Shown here: positions 16,578 to 25,101 of the stretch, piece after piece
How positions within the stretch are numbered: the stretch's first letter is position 1
Layout: the number at the start of each line of letters is the position of its first letter
DNA from: JBBRMG01 sp038230955
Lineage (GTDB): Bacteria; Patescibacteriota; Doudnabacteria; UBA920
NCBI GenBank assembly: GCA_038230955.1
Contig: JBBRMG010000008.1
Location: 1-39,953 of the forward strand
DNA length: 39,953 nt
Direction: 5' to 3'
The notes under the pieces: model-generated
Databases searched by the model: none
Told to the model about the DNA's origin: nothing
Seen by the model: only the letters and a program-made list of their open reading frames with translations
Translations under genes and position numbers: made by a program

Positions 16578-18236
16578 GTATACGACCATAACGGTTTGAT
16601 TAAATTTGTTGCGGCTTTCTAAATCTAATTTCGCATCTGGGTTATATTGCTTAAACTTGGGTAAATCCAGCAAGTCAGACTCAGCAAAAATTATTTTGTC
16701 GCCATGTTTTAACCCTGGGATTTGCCATGCATCTTCGGGATCGATTCGAGTATAAGGTTGATTTTCTGGGTTGTCCGGATGGCGAGCGTCTATTATAGTT
16801 AAGTACTGTACTGTAATGTCAGAGTAGCCATCTAGGACGAGATAGGTATTAGTTTTACTGCCATTGATTTTCAAATAATCACTAACAGTAGTTAAATCGG
16901 AACGGAAGTAATAGTAACTTTCGGGAGAGTTGGCAGTGAATATAAAATAGGCAAAGTATGATTGGAGTAGTATGGCTAAAATATAGGCAACGGTTTTGAC
17001 CCCAAAAGCAAAAGTGAGAATTTGTTTTTTCCATCCGGTAATATACGGCCAGTAAGGAGCAATTACTTTGGTGGTTATTTTGACTACTGTCATCAAACCA
17101 AAAGCACTGATAATAAAGACGCTGGGAATGGTGCCAATGCTTCGTAGGCCATGAGGAATGCCCTCGGCTGTGGTGACTTCTGGAATGAGCATGCCCCAGA
17201 ACCAACCGGTGAGCAGGAAGTACTTCCAGTCAAGCTTGTACTTGCGTGGCATCAACGCATACCGAATTGCATAAAAAGTTACTAGCACTAAGCCCAATGC
17301 AAAGAATGGCGAGACTAATATAGAGAGGAATGGATATCCCGAAACATTATGTCTCCAGTTTAGGTCGCCATGTAAGAAGAATCCTAGCATGCTTTGTTTG
17401 GCCACCTCGTTAATAGTGCCAATTAAATTGCCGCCGTTTATGTCGGGATTAAATAAGCTAACTTGGCTACTGCGGCCCAAGAACGACCCGGGATGAGTGT
17501 AGAAGTAATAGGTCAATGGAGCTACTGTGGCGATGGATATAACAATAAACAGCATTGCTGGCGCAAAGTATTTTTTGATTTGCATAAACCGCGGCTTAGC
17601 GAAAACATCCACCAAAAGTGGCCATAGAATAAGCGGCACCATAATAGGCACCATAATGCGGTATGCGATGTATGTGTAGAAGCCGAGTCCAAAAGCTATG
17701 CCGGTGAGAGCTGACCAAAGTAATCGACGATTGCGGGCTTGTGCGTCCACTGCCAGTAGTAAGAAATAAAAAGTCAGTGCGGCAAACATTGGTATGAGAA
17801 TTGCCCGGAATGCGGTGCGGGAAAGAGTGAGGTGCCAAGTAGAGGCAGCCATGAAGAAAGCGGCCCATAACGCTAAGGTGATAGCTCTTTTGCGCTCAGC
17901 TTCGTCAAGAGCAAATAGTTCGAATAATTTGCGAGCCACTAAGAAGCAGAGTAGTACCGATATCGTTCCTACTCCGGCTGAAACAATGTGGTGCTGCCAT
18001 GGTCCTTTGCCGAATAACTCTACGCTTCCCCACAGCATGTAAAAGAATAGCCCCTCACGGCCATTATTCCGCTCATAAAACGGCTGTAAATGCCCTTGCT
18101 GCATAAGATTAACGTCTAGCCCGTTGGCAGCTTCATCTGGAAATAGCCCCCCCGGCATTTCTTTTATCATGTAAAATCGGAAAAACAAGGTCACCACAAC
18201 GATTCCTAAAAGGAGCAGCTTTTGTTTGTTGGTCAT
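16566..18236 (-). CDS. membrane glycosyltransferase, GT39/GT83-like
   Basis: The 556-residue polytopic protein has about a dozen spans and the conserved acidic pair in the first outer loop (GGLFPDEAANGLD, D34-E35), as in ArnT/PMT-like lipid-linked sugar transferases. A segment RNNGREGLFFYML follows, in the position of the family's second conserved loop. The C-terminal 100 residues or so are soluble and contain YFRSDLTTVSDYLK. I start it at the ATG at 18236; a TTG at 18260 would add eight residues with no SD. It reads away from the gene at 18293 and ends where the terminator of the Cys-rich gene lies. It is probably part of the same surface glycan pathway as the neighbouring GT genes, which is inference from location. 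Confidence 0.83.
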   Translation of the reverse strand: MTNKQKLLLLGIVVVTLFFRFYMIKEMPGGLFPDEAANGLDVNLMQQGHLQPFYERNNGREGLFFYMLWGSVELFGKGPWQHHIVSAGVGTISVLLCFLVARKLFELFALDEAERKRAITLALWAAFFMAASTWHLTLSRTAFRAILIPMFAALTFYFLLLAVDAQARNRRLLWSALTGIAFGLGFYTYIAYRIMVPIMVPLILWPLLVDVFAKPRFMQIKKYFAPAMLFIVISIATVAPLTYYFYTHPGSFLGRSSQVSLFNPDINGGNLIGTINEVAKQSMLGFFLHGDLNWRHNVSGYPFLSILVSPFFALGLVLVTFYAIRYALMPRKYKLDWKYFLLTGWFWGMLIPEVTTAEGIPHGLRSIGTIPSVFIISAFGLMTVVKITTKVIAPYWPYITGWKKQILTFAFGVKTVAYILAILLQSYFAYFIFTANSPESYYYFRSDLTTVSDYLKINGSKTNTYLVLDGYSDITVQYLTIIDARHPDNPENQPYTRIDPEDAWQIPGLKHGDKIIFAESDLLDLPKFKQYNPDAKLDLESRNKFNQTVMVVYKIK

Positions 18237-18243
18237 ATGGGGA

Positions 18244-18272
18244 TTGAGCAAATAGGCCAATTTTGCTATGCT
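18244..18272 (+). promoter_or_regulatory. promoter for the gene at 18293
   Basis: TTGAGC at 18244-18249 and TATGCT at 18267-18272 have a 17-base spacer. The start near 18279 gives a leader of about 14 bases without an SD. Confidence 0.6.
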
Positions 18273-18292
18273 AACTCAGCTAAACACATATT

Positions 18293-18658
18293 ATGGCGCT
18301 ATTAGGCTGGTCTAAAATTAAGGATATTTTTGTTTCGTATTCGCCCACATTTTTTTTATGGGGCGGGACAATTATCGTAATTATTATAACATTCATTTTG
18401 GCTTACTACAAAGTACGGTCGGGCCCTAGTTCAGTGGCGCTACATTATAATGTCATTGTTGGAGTGGATGTACTAGGCAACAAAAGCCGGTTATATATTA
18501 TCCCATTCACGGGATTAATAGTGGCAATTATTAATGCCTCGGTGTTGAGGTTACTATCTTTGCACGATAAATTTTTAGAAATTATTTTAGCTGCCGGTAG
18601 TTTATTGGCCAATTTTATTTTACTAGGCGCGTTGTTGCTTTTATTCAGAGTTAATTGA
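18293..18658 (+). CDS. small membrane protein, DUF1648-like
   Basis: The 121-residue protein has three or four predicted spans (about residues 18-38, 66-86, 95-118). Between spans one and two lies VALHYNVIVGVDVLGNKSR, matching the DUF1648 pattern of a histidine-asparagine pair followed by G-x-D-x-x-G-x-K. DUF1648 proteins are small membrane proteins without a firmly known role. It is followed after four bases by the membrane GT2 gene, so the two are probably co-transcribed and may work together. Confidence 0.7.
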   Translation: MALLGWSKIKDIFVSYSPTFFLWGGTIIVIIITFILAYYKVRSGPSSVALHYNVIVGVDVLGNKSRLYIIPFTGLIVAIINASVLRLLSLHDKFLEIILAAGSLLANFILLGALLLLFRVN

Positions 18659-18662
18659 TTTT

Positions 18663-20336
18663 ATGAAATTTCGTAAACGAACATTAAAAGACCGTTTTTG
18701 GGAAGTACTACCAGGGCTTCAGTTCTGGACGGTTTTTGGTGGGGCAATCTTTTTGTCGCTGTATCGGCCGATTTGGGCAGCCCTATTCATTATTGTGTTT
18801 GATTTATACTGGGTTATGAAAGCATTGAATGTGTCTATGCACCTCATTGCTAGTTATCGCAGGTTCCGTGTATTTGTCACCATTGATTGGCTAGATCTAT
18901 TGAAGCGTCTCAATGACATACCGGCTTACACTCAGTATTTAACGGAACGGTCGTTGGCGACCGATAAGAAATTAGAAAAGCGCTATTATATAGAGGAGAC
19001 GGAGCGGTTAAATAATAGTAAATTAACCCGACCTTTACTCCACAAAAATTTTCTGGATTATTATCACGTGGTATTGTTTCCGTTTGCCGACGAAAGTTTT
19101 GAAATTATTGATAACACCCTAGAGGCGTTGACCCAAGTTAATTATCCACTAGATAGGATGATTGTAGTGTTGGGCAGTGAGGAGCGAGTGGGTCCGTCAG
19201 CTCAGGAAGTGGCTCAACAGATTAAAGCTAAATATGCCGGGCTGTTCTATCAGTTTTTCATTACTGTACATCCAGACGGTTTACCCGGTGAAATTAAAGG
19301 CAAATCTGCCAATGCTAGTTGGGCCATGAATGCCATGTTGCCCGAGTTGGTAACATTAAACATTCCTGTGGATCATGTATTGGTTTCCAATTTTGATAGC
19401 GATACCATTGTGCACCCGCAGTATTTTGCTCGAGTGATGTATGAATTTTTGAGTTCAGAGAATCCCTATCGGCGGAGTTATCAACCAATCGCTGTTTACA
19501 ACAATAACATTTGGGATAGCCCAGCCATTATTCGCGTAGTGTCGGTGTCTAATTCGTTCTGGCAGTTTACAGAAAGTTCTCGTCCTGACCGGTTGCGCAC
19601 TTTTTCATCGCATACAATGACGCTGAAAGCTTTGACCGAAGTCGGTTTTTGGAAAAAAGATTTAATCAATGAAGACGGTTATATTTTTTGGCAGTGTTAT
19701 TTGCATTACGAAGGGGATTATCAGGTTATACCATTGTTTATTCCAATTTCTTTGGATACTTGTTTGGCGCCGACAACCTGGCAAACGTTGAAAAATCAAT
19801 ACAAGCAGAAAAAACGTTGGGCTTATAACGTGGAATATTATCCTCATTTAATTCCGGCGTTGTTGAAAAGTAAGGCCCCTTTTTATGATCGGATGTATAA
19901 ACTGTGGCAGTATGTGGAAGGCAATTTCAATTGGGCGACAGCTAGCATCCTCATTACGATGCTCGGTTGGTTGCCGTTATTCTTTGGAGGCCGCGAGTTT
20001 TTAGATACGGTAGTGGCTTTCAACTTGCCTCTGGCGACCAAAATTTTAATGAACATTGCTACGGGATTCTTAATTTTTAGCGTTTATATTAATTTAATTC
20101 TGTTGCCGCCGCGGCCGAAGAAGTATGGGCGTATGCGTTCCATTATGATGTATTTACAGTGGTTTTTAGTTCCGTTTACTTCAGTTATTTTTGGCAGTTT
20201 GCCGGCCATTGAATCTCAGACCCGATTGATGATGGGCTGGTATTTGGAGTTTTGGGTGACGCCAAAAGCCCGTAAAGGTGAAAATACTGCGCTCCAAATG
20301 AAAGAGATGCAAACAGTAGTAGAAAAACCTAGGTAA
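18663..20336 (+). CDS. membrane-embedded family 2 glycosyltransferase
   Basis: This 557-residue processive-type or single-transfer GT2 enzyme has two spans near the N-terminus (about residues 22-58), a cytoplasmic GT-A domain, and C-terminal spans (about 420-520). The catalytic pattern is visible: VSNFDSDTIVHPQYF gives the metal-binding DxD, NEDGYIFW gives the catalytic acidic motif, and QKKRWAYNVEY is the Q-x-x-R-W motif shared with cellulose and hyaluronan synthase-like enzymes. The first Asp of the family lies near VVLFPFADES. The product polymer is unknown. The gene is directly before the WecA-like gene, which fits a lipid-linked surface polysaccharide. Confidence 0.87.
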   Translation: MKFRKRTLKDRFWEVLPGLQFWTVFGGAIFLSLYRPIWAALFIIVFDLYWVMKALNVSMHLIASYRRFRVFVTIDWLDLLKRLNDIPAYTQYLTERSLATDKKLEKRYYIEETERLNNSKLTRPLLHKNFLDYYHVVLFPFADESFEIIDNTLEALTQVNYPLDRMIVVLGSEERVGPSAQEVAQQIKAKYAGLFYQFFITVHPDGLPGEIKGKSANASWAMNAMLPELVTLNIPVDHVLVSNFDSDTIVHPQYFARVMYEFLSSENPYRRSYQPIAVYNNNIWDSPAIIRVVSVSNSFWQFTESSRPDRLRTFSSHTMTLKALTEVGFWKKDLINEDGYIFWQCYLHYEGDYQVIPLFIPISLDTCLAPTTWQTLKNQYKQKKRWAYNVEYYPHLIPALLKSKAPFYDRMYKLWQYVEGNFNWATASILITMLGWLPLFFGGREFLDTVVAFNLPLATKILMNIATGFLIFSVYINLILLPPRPKKYGRMRSIMMYLQWFLVPFTSVIFGSLPAIESQTRLMMGWYLEFWVTPKARKGENTALQMKEMQTVVEKPR

Positions 20337-20338
20337 GG

Positions 20339-20344
20339 TATAAT
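20339..20344 (+). promoter_or_regulatory. TATAAT box giving a possibly leaderless WecA-like transcript
   Basis: A perfect TATAAT ends exactly seven bases before the ATG at 20351, so a start seven bases downstream would coincide with the A of the ATG. There is no SD. The -35 is not convincing. Confidence 0.45.
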
Positions 20345-20350
20345 TATCCC

Positions 20351-21418
20351 ATGATGTATTTCTTTTATTTTATCGCCGCGTTGGCTGTATCTGCCGCCAT
20401 TACTCCGTTAGTGAAGCGTTTCGCTTTTTGGGTAGGGGCAATCGATGTGCCGCGACCACCGCGTAATTTACACAAAAATACAACTGCCAAGTTAGGTGGG
20501 CTGGCTGTATACGTGGCTGTGGCTGCAGTGGTCATATTGTATTTGCATAGCGGCGCAGTCGATTACCATGTAGTGCCGTTACGGTTCATTATGGCATTAT
20601 TAGCGGGTGGGGCAGTATTAATGCTGGGTGGCTTTTTGGATGACAAGTATGACTTGCCGCCTTACATCGCCTGGTTATTTCCAGCCCTCGCTGCATTGAT
20701 TGTGGTCTGGAGTGGCATAGGTATCGGTATCACTTTTATTAGTAATCCATTTGGGGGAGTGATTAATTTGAAATTTCATATTCTCAGCTTGCCGGCATCT
20801 GGGGTATTTTCCTGGGTCTGGATGATGGGTATGATGTTCACTACTAAATTTTTAGATGGGCTAGATGGTCTGGTCGCAGGTGTCGGCACTATAGCCAGCT
20901 TTACTTTGTTTTTCTTGTCGTTAGCGCCACAAGTTAATCAGCCTATTACCGCAACCTTAGCCATTATTCTGACCGGTGCATTGACTGGTTATTTATTCCA
21001 CGCGTTTTATCCAGCAAAAATCTTTTTTGGTGATGGCGGCAGTTTGTTTGTTGGATTCATGCTGGGGTTACTATCTATTATTCTAGGTGGAAAAATCGCT
21101 ACTGCGCTACTTGTAATGGGTATTCCCGTTCTCGATGTAGCCTGGGTGATTGCTCGAAGGCTTTGGTATCGACGGAGTCCATTTCGAGGTGACCGTCTGC
21201 ATTTACATTTTCGGTTGCTTGACCTTGGTTTTAGTCAACGGCAAACTGTTTTAATTCTGTACCTTATCGCCGCCGCTTTTGGCTTTACTGCCATTTTTCT
21301 CCAGAGCTTAGGAAAGCTTGTATCCCTTGTTATATTGTTTGGGGTGATGGTTGTGTTGGTGGTGGGCGTAGTGATGTTATATAAACGTAAATATCCCCAT
21401 GTTCCAGGTAAGGGTTGA
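20351..21418 (+). CDS. WecA/TagO-type polyprenyl-phosphate sugar-1-phosphate transferase
   Basis: It starts a lipid-linked glycan by transferring a HexNAc-1-phosphate from UDP-sugar to undecaprenyl phosphate. The 355-residue protein has about 10-11 spans and the conserved cytoplasmic motifs of the PNPT family: GGFLDDKYDL with D97-D98, FLDGLDGLVAG at about 167, FFGDGGSLFVGF at about 226, and the GDRLHLHFRLLDLGFS loop near 275-290. The last motif separates WecA/TagO/WbpL-type enzymes from MraY. The gene follows a membrane GT2 by 14 bases, in line with surface polysaccharide initiation. The UDP-sugar (GlcNAc or another) is not determined. Confidence 0.88.
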   Translation: MMYFFYFIAALAVSAAITPLVKRFAFWVGAIDVPRPPRNLHKNTTAKLGGLAVYVAVAAVVILYLHSGAVDYHVVPLRFIMALLAGGAVLMLGGFLDDKYDLPPYIAWLFPALAALIVVWSGIGIGITFISNPFGGVINLKFHILSLPASGVFSWVWMMGMMFTTKFLDGLDGLVAGVGTIASFTLFFLSLAPQVNQPITATLAIILTGALTGYLFHAFYPAKIFFGDGGSLFVGFMLGLLSIILGGKIATALLVMGIPVLDVAWVIARRLWYRRSPFRGDRLHLHFRLLDLGFSQRQTVLILYLIAAAFGFTAIFLQSLGKLVSLVILFGVMVVLVVGVVMLYKRKYPHVPGKG

Positions 21419-21443
21419 TTTTATAAGGGATATGTGTTAATAT
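21415..21443 (+). promoter_or_regulatory. promoter for the gene at 21486
   Basis: TTGATT at 21415-21420 and TAATAT at 21438-21443, preceded by TGT as an extended -10, are 17 bases apart. The -35 overlaps the stop of the WecA-like gene. The start near 21450 gives a leader of about 35 bases. Confidence 0.5.
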
Positions 21444-21485
21444 TTTTGACGGTAAGAAAAAACAAACTATAGCAGGAGGAGACGT

Positions 21486-21926
21486 GTGGGAAATGATAAT
21501 GATGTAGTGATTTCTGTGTTGACAGAATTGGTGGTGGTAATTCGGCAACTGTTTCAGAAAAATGCGACAGTGTTTTTGTACAAGGTGACCACTAGTGAAC
21601 CCGAGGTTCAGATTTTTTTTGAGCAGAATAGCGAGATTATTCTACTTCACCTGTGGGCATTTTTGGAAATGTGCATTGCGCTAAATAAAAGCAAAACCTT
21701 TGCCCTCATTTTGGATTACGCAATGGAGCAAGGTGAGTCCATGGATCTAGAGTTGTTGGAGGCCCTGATGCACGATAATGTAACTCAGTTCTTTTCGGAG
21801 GAAAAGAAACATTTACACCATACCGTGAGAATGGGTAAACTGCAGCAGATCTCATGGGCCATAACTAGTGCCAAGCGGGAGCAGTCGCGGCCCTATATTT
21901 CTGCTTCGGCAGGTTCGGTAGAGTAA
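21486..21926 (+). CDS. helical cytoplasmic protein of unknown function
   Basis: I do not recognise this 146-residue protein. The GTG at 21486 is chosen because a near-perfect SD (GGAGGA, 21475-21480) sits five bases upstream; another GTG at 21484 is out of frame. It has no signal peptide or membrane span and looks mostly alpha-helical: VLTELVVVIRQLFQK at the start, a hydrophobic helix LLHLWAFLEMCIALN in the middle, and a basic, His-rich segment (EEKKHLHHTVRMGK) before a helical end. It is one of the SD-bearing monocistronic genes in the window, followed by a terminator and then by rplU on its own promoter. Confidence 0.7.
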   Translation: MGNDNDVVISVLTELVVVIRQLFQKNATVFLYKVTTSEPEVQIFFEQNSEIILLHLWAFLEMCIALNKSKTFALILDYAMEQGESMDLELLEALMHDNVTQFFSEEKKHLHHTVRMGKLQQISWAITSAKREQSRPYISASAGSVE

Positions 21927-21960
21927 GCCCCAATTTATTAGTCACACACAATTACATAAT

Positions 21961-21996
21961 CGGGCGGGTTACCTTTGGTGGCCCGTCTTTCTTTTT
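21961..21996 (+). terminator. intrinsic terminator after the gene at 21486
   Basis: CGGGC at 21961-21965 pairs with GCCCG at 21981-21985, with an inner ACC/GGT pairing and an asymmetric bulge, followed by a T-rich tail at 21986-21996. Confidence 0.7.
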
Positions 21997-22005
21997 AGGC
22001 GGTTA

Positions 22006-22034
22006 TTGACATTTTCCTACTATTTTTGTATACT
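22006..22034 (+). promoter_or_regulatory. strong promoter for rplU
   Basis: A perfect TTGACA at 22006-22011 and TATACT at 22029-22034 are separated by 17 bases. The start near 22041 gives a leader of about 19 bases and no SD. Confidence 0.85.
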
Positions 22035-22059
22035 ATTCAAGTATTAAGTTAGCTTATTT

Positions 22060-22368
22060 ATGACATTTGCAATAATCAAGACTGGTGGTAAGCAGTATCT
22101 GGTGCAACAGGGCGACAAGCTTCAGGTTGAAAAACTAGATGCAGAACTTGACTCCACTATTAAATTTGAAGAAGTACTCGGAACCTTTACCGACAAAGAG
22201 TACAAGGTTGGTAAGCCCAACATTTCCGGCGCTGTTGTTGAGGCGAAAGTGCTGAAACAGGGGCGAGGCAAAAAAATTGAAGTTTTGAAGTATAAGGCCA
22301 AGAGTAAGTACCGGCGCAAAATCGGTCATCGCCAAGCTTTCACTGAAATAGAGATTACGAAGGTATAA
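22060..22368 (+). CDS. rplU: ribosomal protein bL21
   Basis: bL21 binds 23S rRNA in the large subunit. The 102-residue length is standard. The N-terminus (MTFAIIKTGGKQYLV) and the C-terminal KYRRKIGHRQAFTEIEI match the family. Its usual partner rpmA (bL27) is not adjacent: a terminator follows directly, then an unrelated AAA ATPase. The gene is expressed alone from a near-consensus promoter. Confidence 0.97.
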   Translation: MTFAIIKTGGKQYLVQQGDKLQVEKLDAELDSTIKFEEVLGTFTDKEYKVGKPNISGAVVEAKVLKQGRGKKIEVLKYKAKSKYRRKIGHRQAFTEIEITKV

Positions 22369-22380
22369 TTCTATTATTGA

Positions 22381-22406
22381 AAAAGGACCCCAAAATGGGG
22401 TCTTTT
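22381..22406 (+). terminator. intrinsic terminator after rplU
   Basis: AAAAGGACCCC pairs with GGGGTCTTTT (one bulged G) around an AAAAT loop, 12 bases after the stop. The T run is part of the descending stem. Confidence 0.8.
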
Positions 22407-22410
22407 GATT

Positions 22411-22439
22411 TTGGCCGCAATAAACTATACTATTATATT
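22411..22439 (+). promoter_or_regulatory. promoter for the AAA ATPase gene
   Basis: TTGGCC at 22411-22416 and TATATT at 22434-22439 are 17 bases apart; an overlapping TATACT at 22426-22431 is an alternative -10. The leader is about 35 bases and contains AAAGGAG at 22465-22471 as SD. Confidence 0.45.
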
Positions 22440-22481
22440 GAGTTGGTTCTTTGAAATTTTATATAAAGGAGTGACAATGAT

Positions 22482-24275
22482 ATGCCAAAACAGGATCCAA
22501 AATATATTCTGGAAAAATTGATGGAAGAGGATTTAACTACCAGTTCTCCAGCCAAGATAGAAAAGATATTGCAGGAGCTAGAGACGCTAAAAACGGACTT
22601 TCACCAGCCCGTTACGCAGTTTGAAGAGACTGTGCGCAAAGCGTTGCTGAAAGCCCGAGCCGCTGCAAAAAAAGGAGTGAGCCTAGGTTTGCTGGAAACT
22701 GATAAGACTTTTGCAGGACAACAAAAACCAATTACGACAGATCTCGATTTGGTTACCTCTGGCAGCATTAATTATCTTTCTGATGCAGTAGATATAGCTA
22801 AGCCGCCGTTTAATCAGATAATAACCGGTTTGGCTAAAAAATTGATATTGCGTTTCGGTGGGCTCATGCCAACGTTTACTCTTCAGACATACGAGTATGG
22901 AATGCAGTCTGAGCCTCGGTTCGTAATCAAGTGGGAAATCAAGGATAGGTTAATTACTTTAACAGAGTTAATGTCTATTCATGCATTGACCGTAAAATAT
23001 TACGAAGGCGAGAATGTTCCGGGCTTGAATGACAAGCGCACGGCTTGGAATAACACCGGCCCAATGCTAAATCAATTTGGCAAAGCCATTCCCAACGCGC
23101 GAGGAATCTACTTTGGTAGCGAAAATATGCGCAGTGGCACAACCCGTGGTGTTTATGCATTTCGTAAATTTAGGAGTGATGCTGCAGGGAGACTATCAAT
23201 TCAAGAATCGCGGGCAGAGTTTCTGGGAGCCAATAGCGCTTTCGGTAACCCCAACATGGTAATTGAATTGCGTGAAGGTCCCAAAAACAAAGAGCTTGGA
23301 CTAGAGCAAGACATGCTTTTGGGGTTGGTCGTGCAAATCGCATATTTGCTTAGGCGCCAAAAAACCTTAGAAGATCGGCCTCTTATGGCCGTAATCTATC
23401 GGGAACTAAATCGCATCGGAGCGAAAGACTTCGATCAGTCAAAAATGTTTGGAATGGAATCAGTCCTAGACGAACTAAATTTGGTCATGGTTAATCCATT
23501 GCGGGATCCTCAGTTAGCGGTGCAGTTGGGAATTACATCTGAGTCGGTATTATTAACGGGGGTTCCCGGTACGGGCAAGACCCTTGTTGGTGAATGTCTG
23601 CTCAATTCTGACTTAAACGCTTTGTTCGTCACAATGAGTAGTGCTCGGTTGGCCGTTTGCTTTTCTCGTAATGAACAGGAGATGTCCGATCCCGATTCCT
23701 TGCTCGTTCATCTCGATATAATTAGGGAAAGGTGCGGTCTGCCGGTCGTACTGCTCATTGACGATATCGAGGAATTGGTGCGAGATAAAAAAATTGTCGT
23801 TCACTTACTGAACTTGCTTCAGGGGGTAAAAGAACGAGGGTTTGTTATTTTGGGCTCAACCAATTATCCGAAAGAAATTGACGAACGGTTGTTTGAATGG
23901 GGGCGATTCTCGGCTCTAATATATGTTCCCTTGCCGTCTTCGAACGAACTGAAGGGCGTATTTAAGTGCCACACTGATTACCGTGAATTTACTAGCGCGA
24001 CTGAACGGGACTGGGTGTTGAATCATTTCGCGACTAAAGTCGATGGGTGGAGCCAGCGCGACGTTTATGCGTTGTGCAGCATTGCCGCTCGATTTTTGGC
24101 TGAGCATGTCTTGGCAAGCAAAGGGAAAGCAAGACCTATGCTCGATCGAACCCATTTTCAAAAAGCTTACGACCGGTTAATTGAAAAGATTGACGTCACG
24201 CAGCTACGAGAATGGGACATCGAAATTCAGCAATTTGTTAAAACCAAAAGAAAAAAAGTTGGCTTCGTGTATTAA
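22482..24275 (+). CDS. orphan AAA-family ATPase with a novel N-terminal region
   Basis: The 597-residue protein has an AAA module in its C-terminal half: Walker A GVPGTGKT at 360-367, Walker B VVLLIDDIEEL at about 421-431 (second acidic residue Asp instead of the common Glu), sensor 1 in ILGSTNYP at about 455, and a second region of homology with EIDERLFEWGRFS, whose Arg residues could act as the finger. A helical lid follows to about residue 570. The first 340 residues match no family I know: a helical start (about 1-70), then a mixed region containing ENVPGLNDKRTAWNNTG and RGIYFGSENMRSGTTRG. No protease or membrane segment is fused. It starts at the ATG at 22482 (SD ten bases upstream; an ATG at 22477 is out of frame and soon stops). 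It is monocistronic; the substrate is unknown. Confidence 0.82.
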   Translation: MPKQDPKYILEKLMEEDLTTSSPAKIEKILQELETLKTDFHQPVTQFEETVRKALLKARAAAKKGVSLGLLETDKTFAGQQKPITTDLDLVTSGSINYLSDAVDIAKPPFNQIITGLAKKLILRFGGLMPTFTLQTYEYGMQSEPRFVIKWEIKDRLITLTELMSIHALTVKYYEGENVPGLNDKRTAWNNTGPMLNQFGKAIPNARGIYFGSENMRSGTTRGVYAFRKFRSDAAGRLSIQESRAEFLGANSAFGNPNMVIELREGPKNKELGLEQDMLLGLVVQIAYLLRRQKTLEDRPLMAVIYRELNRIGAKDFDQSKMFGMESVLDELNLVMVNPLRDPQLAVQLGITSESVLLTGVPGTGKTLVGECLLNSDLNALFVTMSSARLAVCFSRNEQEMSDPDSLLVHLDIIRERCGLPVVLLIDDIEELVRDKKIVVHLLNLLQGVKERGFVILGSTNYPKEIDERLFEWGRFSALIYVPLPSSNELKGVFKCHTDYREFTSATERDWVLNHFATKVDGWSQRDVYALCSIAARFLAEHVLASKGKARPMLDRTHFQKAYDRLIEKIDVTQLREWDIEIQQFVKTKRKKVGFVY

Positions 24276-24302
24276 CCGACCGGTTCTATTTTGGCATATA
24301 TC

Positions 24303-24337
24303 AGACCTGTGAATTTATTTTCACAGGTCTTTTTTTA
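24303..24337 (+). terminator. strong intrinsic terminator after the AAA gene
   Basis: A perfect 11-base stem, AGACCTGTGAA at 24303-24313 with its complement at 24320-24330, has a six-base loop and a seven-T tail. It lies at the junction with the convergent rmlA-type gene but has no T run on the minus strand. Confidence 0.93.
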
Positions 24338-24338
24338 T

Positions 24339-25097
24339 TTAAAACGAGGACAACATTCCTGCGCCAGGTTTGTTCTTGGCTTTATTGTAAGCCCAAGCGT
24401 TGGCTTCATAGTAAGCGTCAATCGTGCCAGCGTCTATCCAGGTGCCTTTTAGTACTTCAGCTTTTAGTTGTTTACGTTCACGGTACCAGTTATTCAGGTC
24501 GGTAATTTCCAGTTCTCCACGAGCAGATGGAGCCAAGCTTTTGGCAGCGGCCACAACTTGGTTGTCATAAACATAAATACCAGATTGGGCGTAAGGAGAC
24601 TTCGGATTTTTTGGTTTTTCTTCAATGTCCAGTACATTCATGTCTTTATCTAAAATAACGTTGCCCAAACGGCTACGCTCTTCTATTGGCACTTCTTTCA
24701 CATAGATAGTCGCGCCCGATTGGAACGTTGAAATAATTGGAGTTAGATCATCATCAAAAATATTATCACCCAAAATGAGAGTGACATTATCATCCTCGTC
24801 TAAAAAGTTTTCTCCAATAATAAATGCTTGAGCTAATCCTTCTGGTTTGTCTTGTATTTCATATGTAAAGCGAACTCCGGGGCCAAAGTCTTTGCCCGAA
24901 CCCAGAACTTTCATGTAGTCGCCGCAGTGATCAGGCGCAACAATTATTAAAATTTCTTTTATTCCCGCTTCCAGCAGTTTTTCTAAAGGATAAAAAATCA
25001 TCGGCTTGTCGTAAACCGGCAGCAACTGCTTTGATGTAACTTTAGTCAGGGGATAAAGGCGTGTGCCAGATCCGCCGGACAGGATAATGCCTTTCAT
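24339..25097 (-). CDS. rmlA: glucose-1-phosphate thymidylyltransferase (RmlA)
   Basis: RmlA makes dTDP-glucose from dTTP and glucose-1-phosphate, the first step to dTDP-deoxysugars. Conserved elements are the nucleotide loop GGSGTRLYPLT, the KQLLPVYDKPMIFYPL segment, DKPEGLAQAF, and the metal/sugar site LGDNIFDDDL. Its 252 residues make it about 40 shorter than the enterobacterial enzyme, lacking the C-terminal allosteric helices, as in many short RmlA forms. It is the last gene of the minus-strand dTDP-sugar operon, starting four bases after rmlD. Confidence 0.93.
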   Translation of the reverse strand: MKGIILSGGSGTRLYPLTKVTSKQLLPVYDKPMIFYPLEKLLEAGIKEILIIVAPDHCGDYMKVLGSGKDFGPGVRFTYEIQDKPEGLAQAFIIGENFLDEDDNVTLILGDNIFDDDLTPIISTFQSGATIYVKEVPIEERSRLGNVILDKDMNVLDIEEKPKNPKSPYAQSGIYVYDNQVVAAAKSLAPSARGELEITDLNNWYRERKQLKAEVLKGTWIDAGTIDAYYEANAWAYNKAKNKPGAGMLSSF

Positions 25098-25101
25098 GCT
25101 T

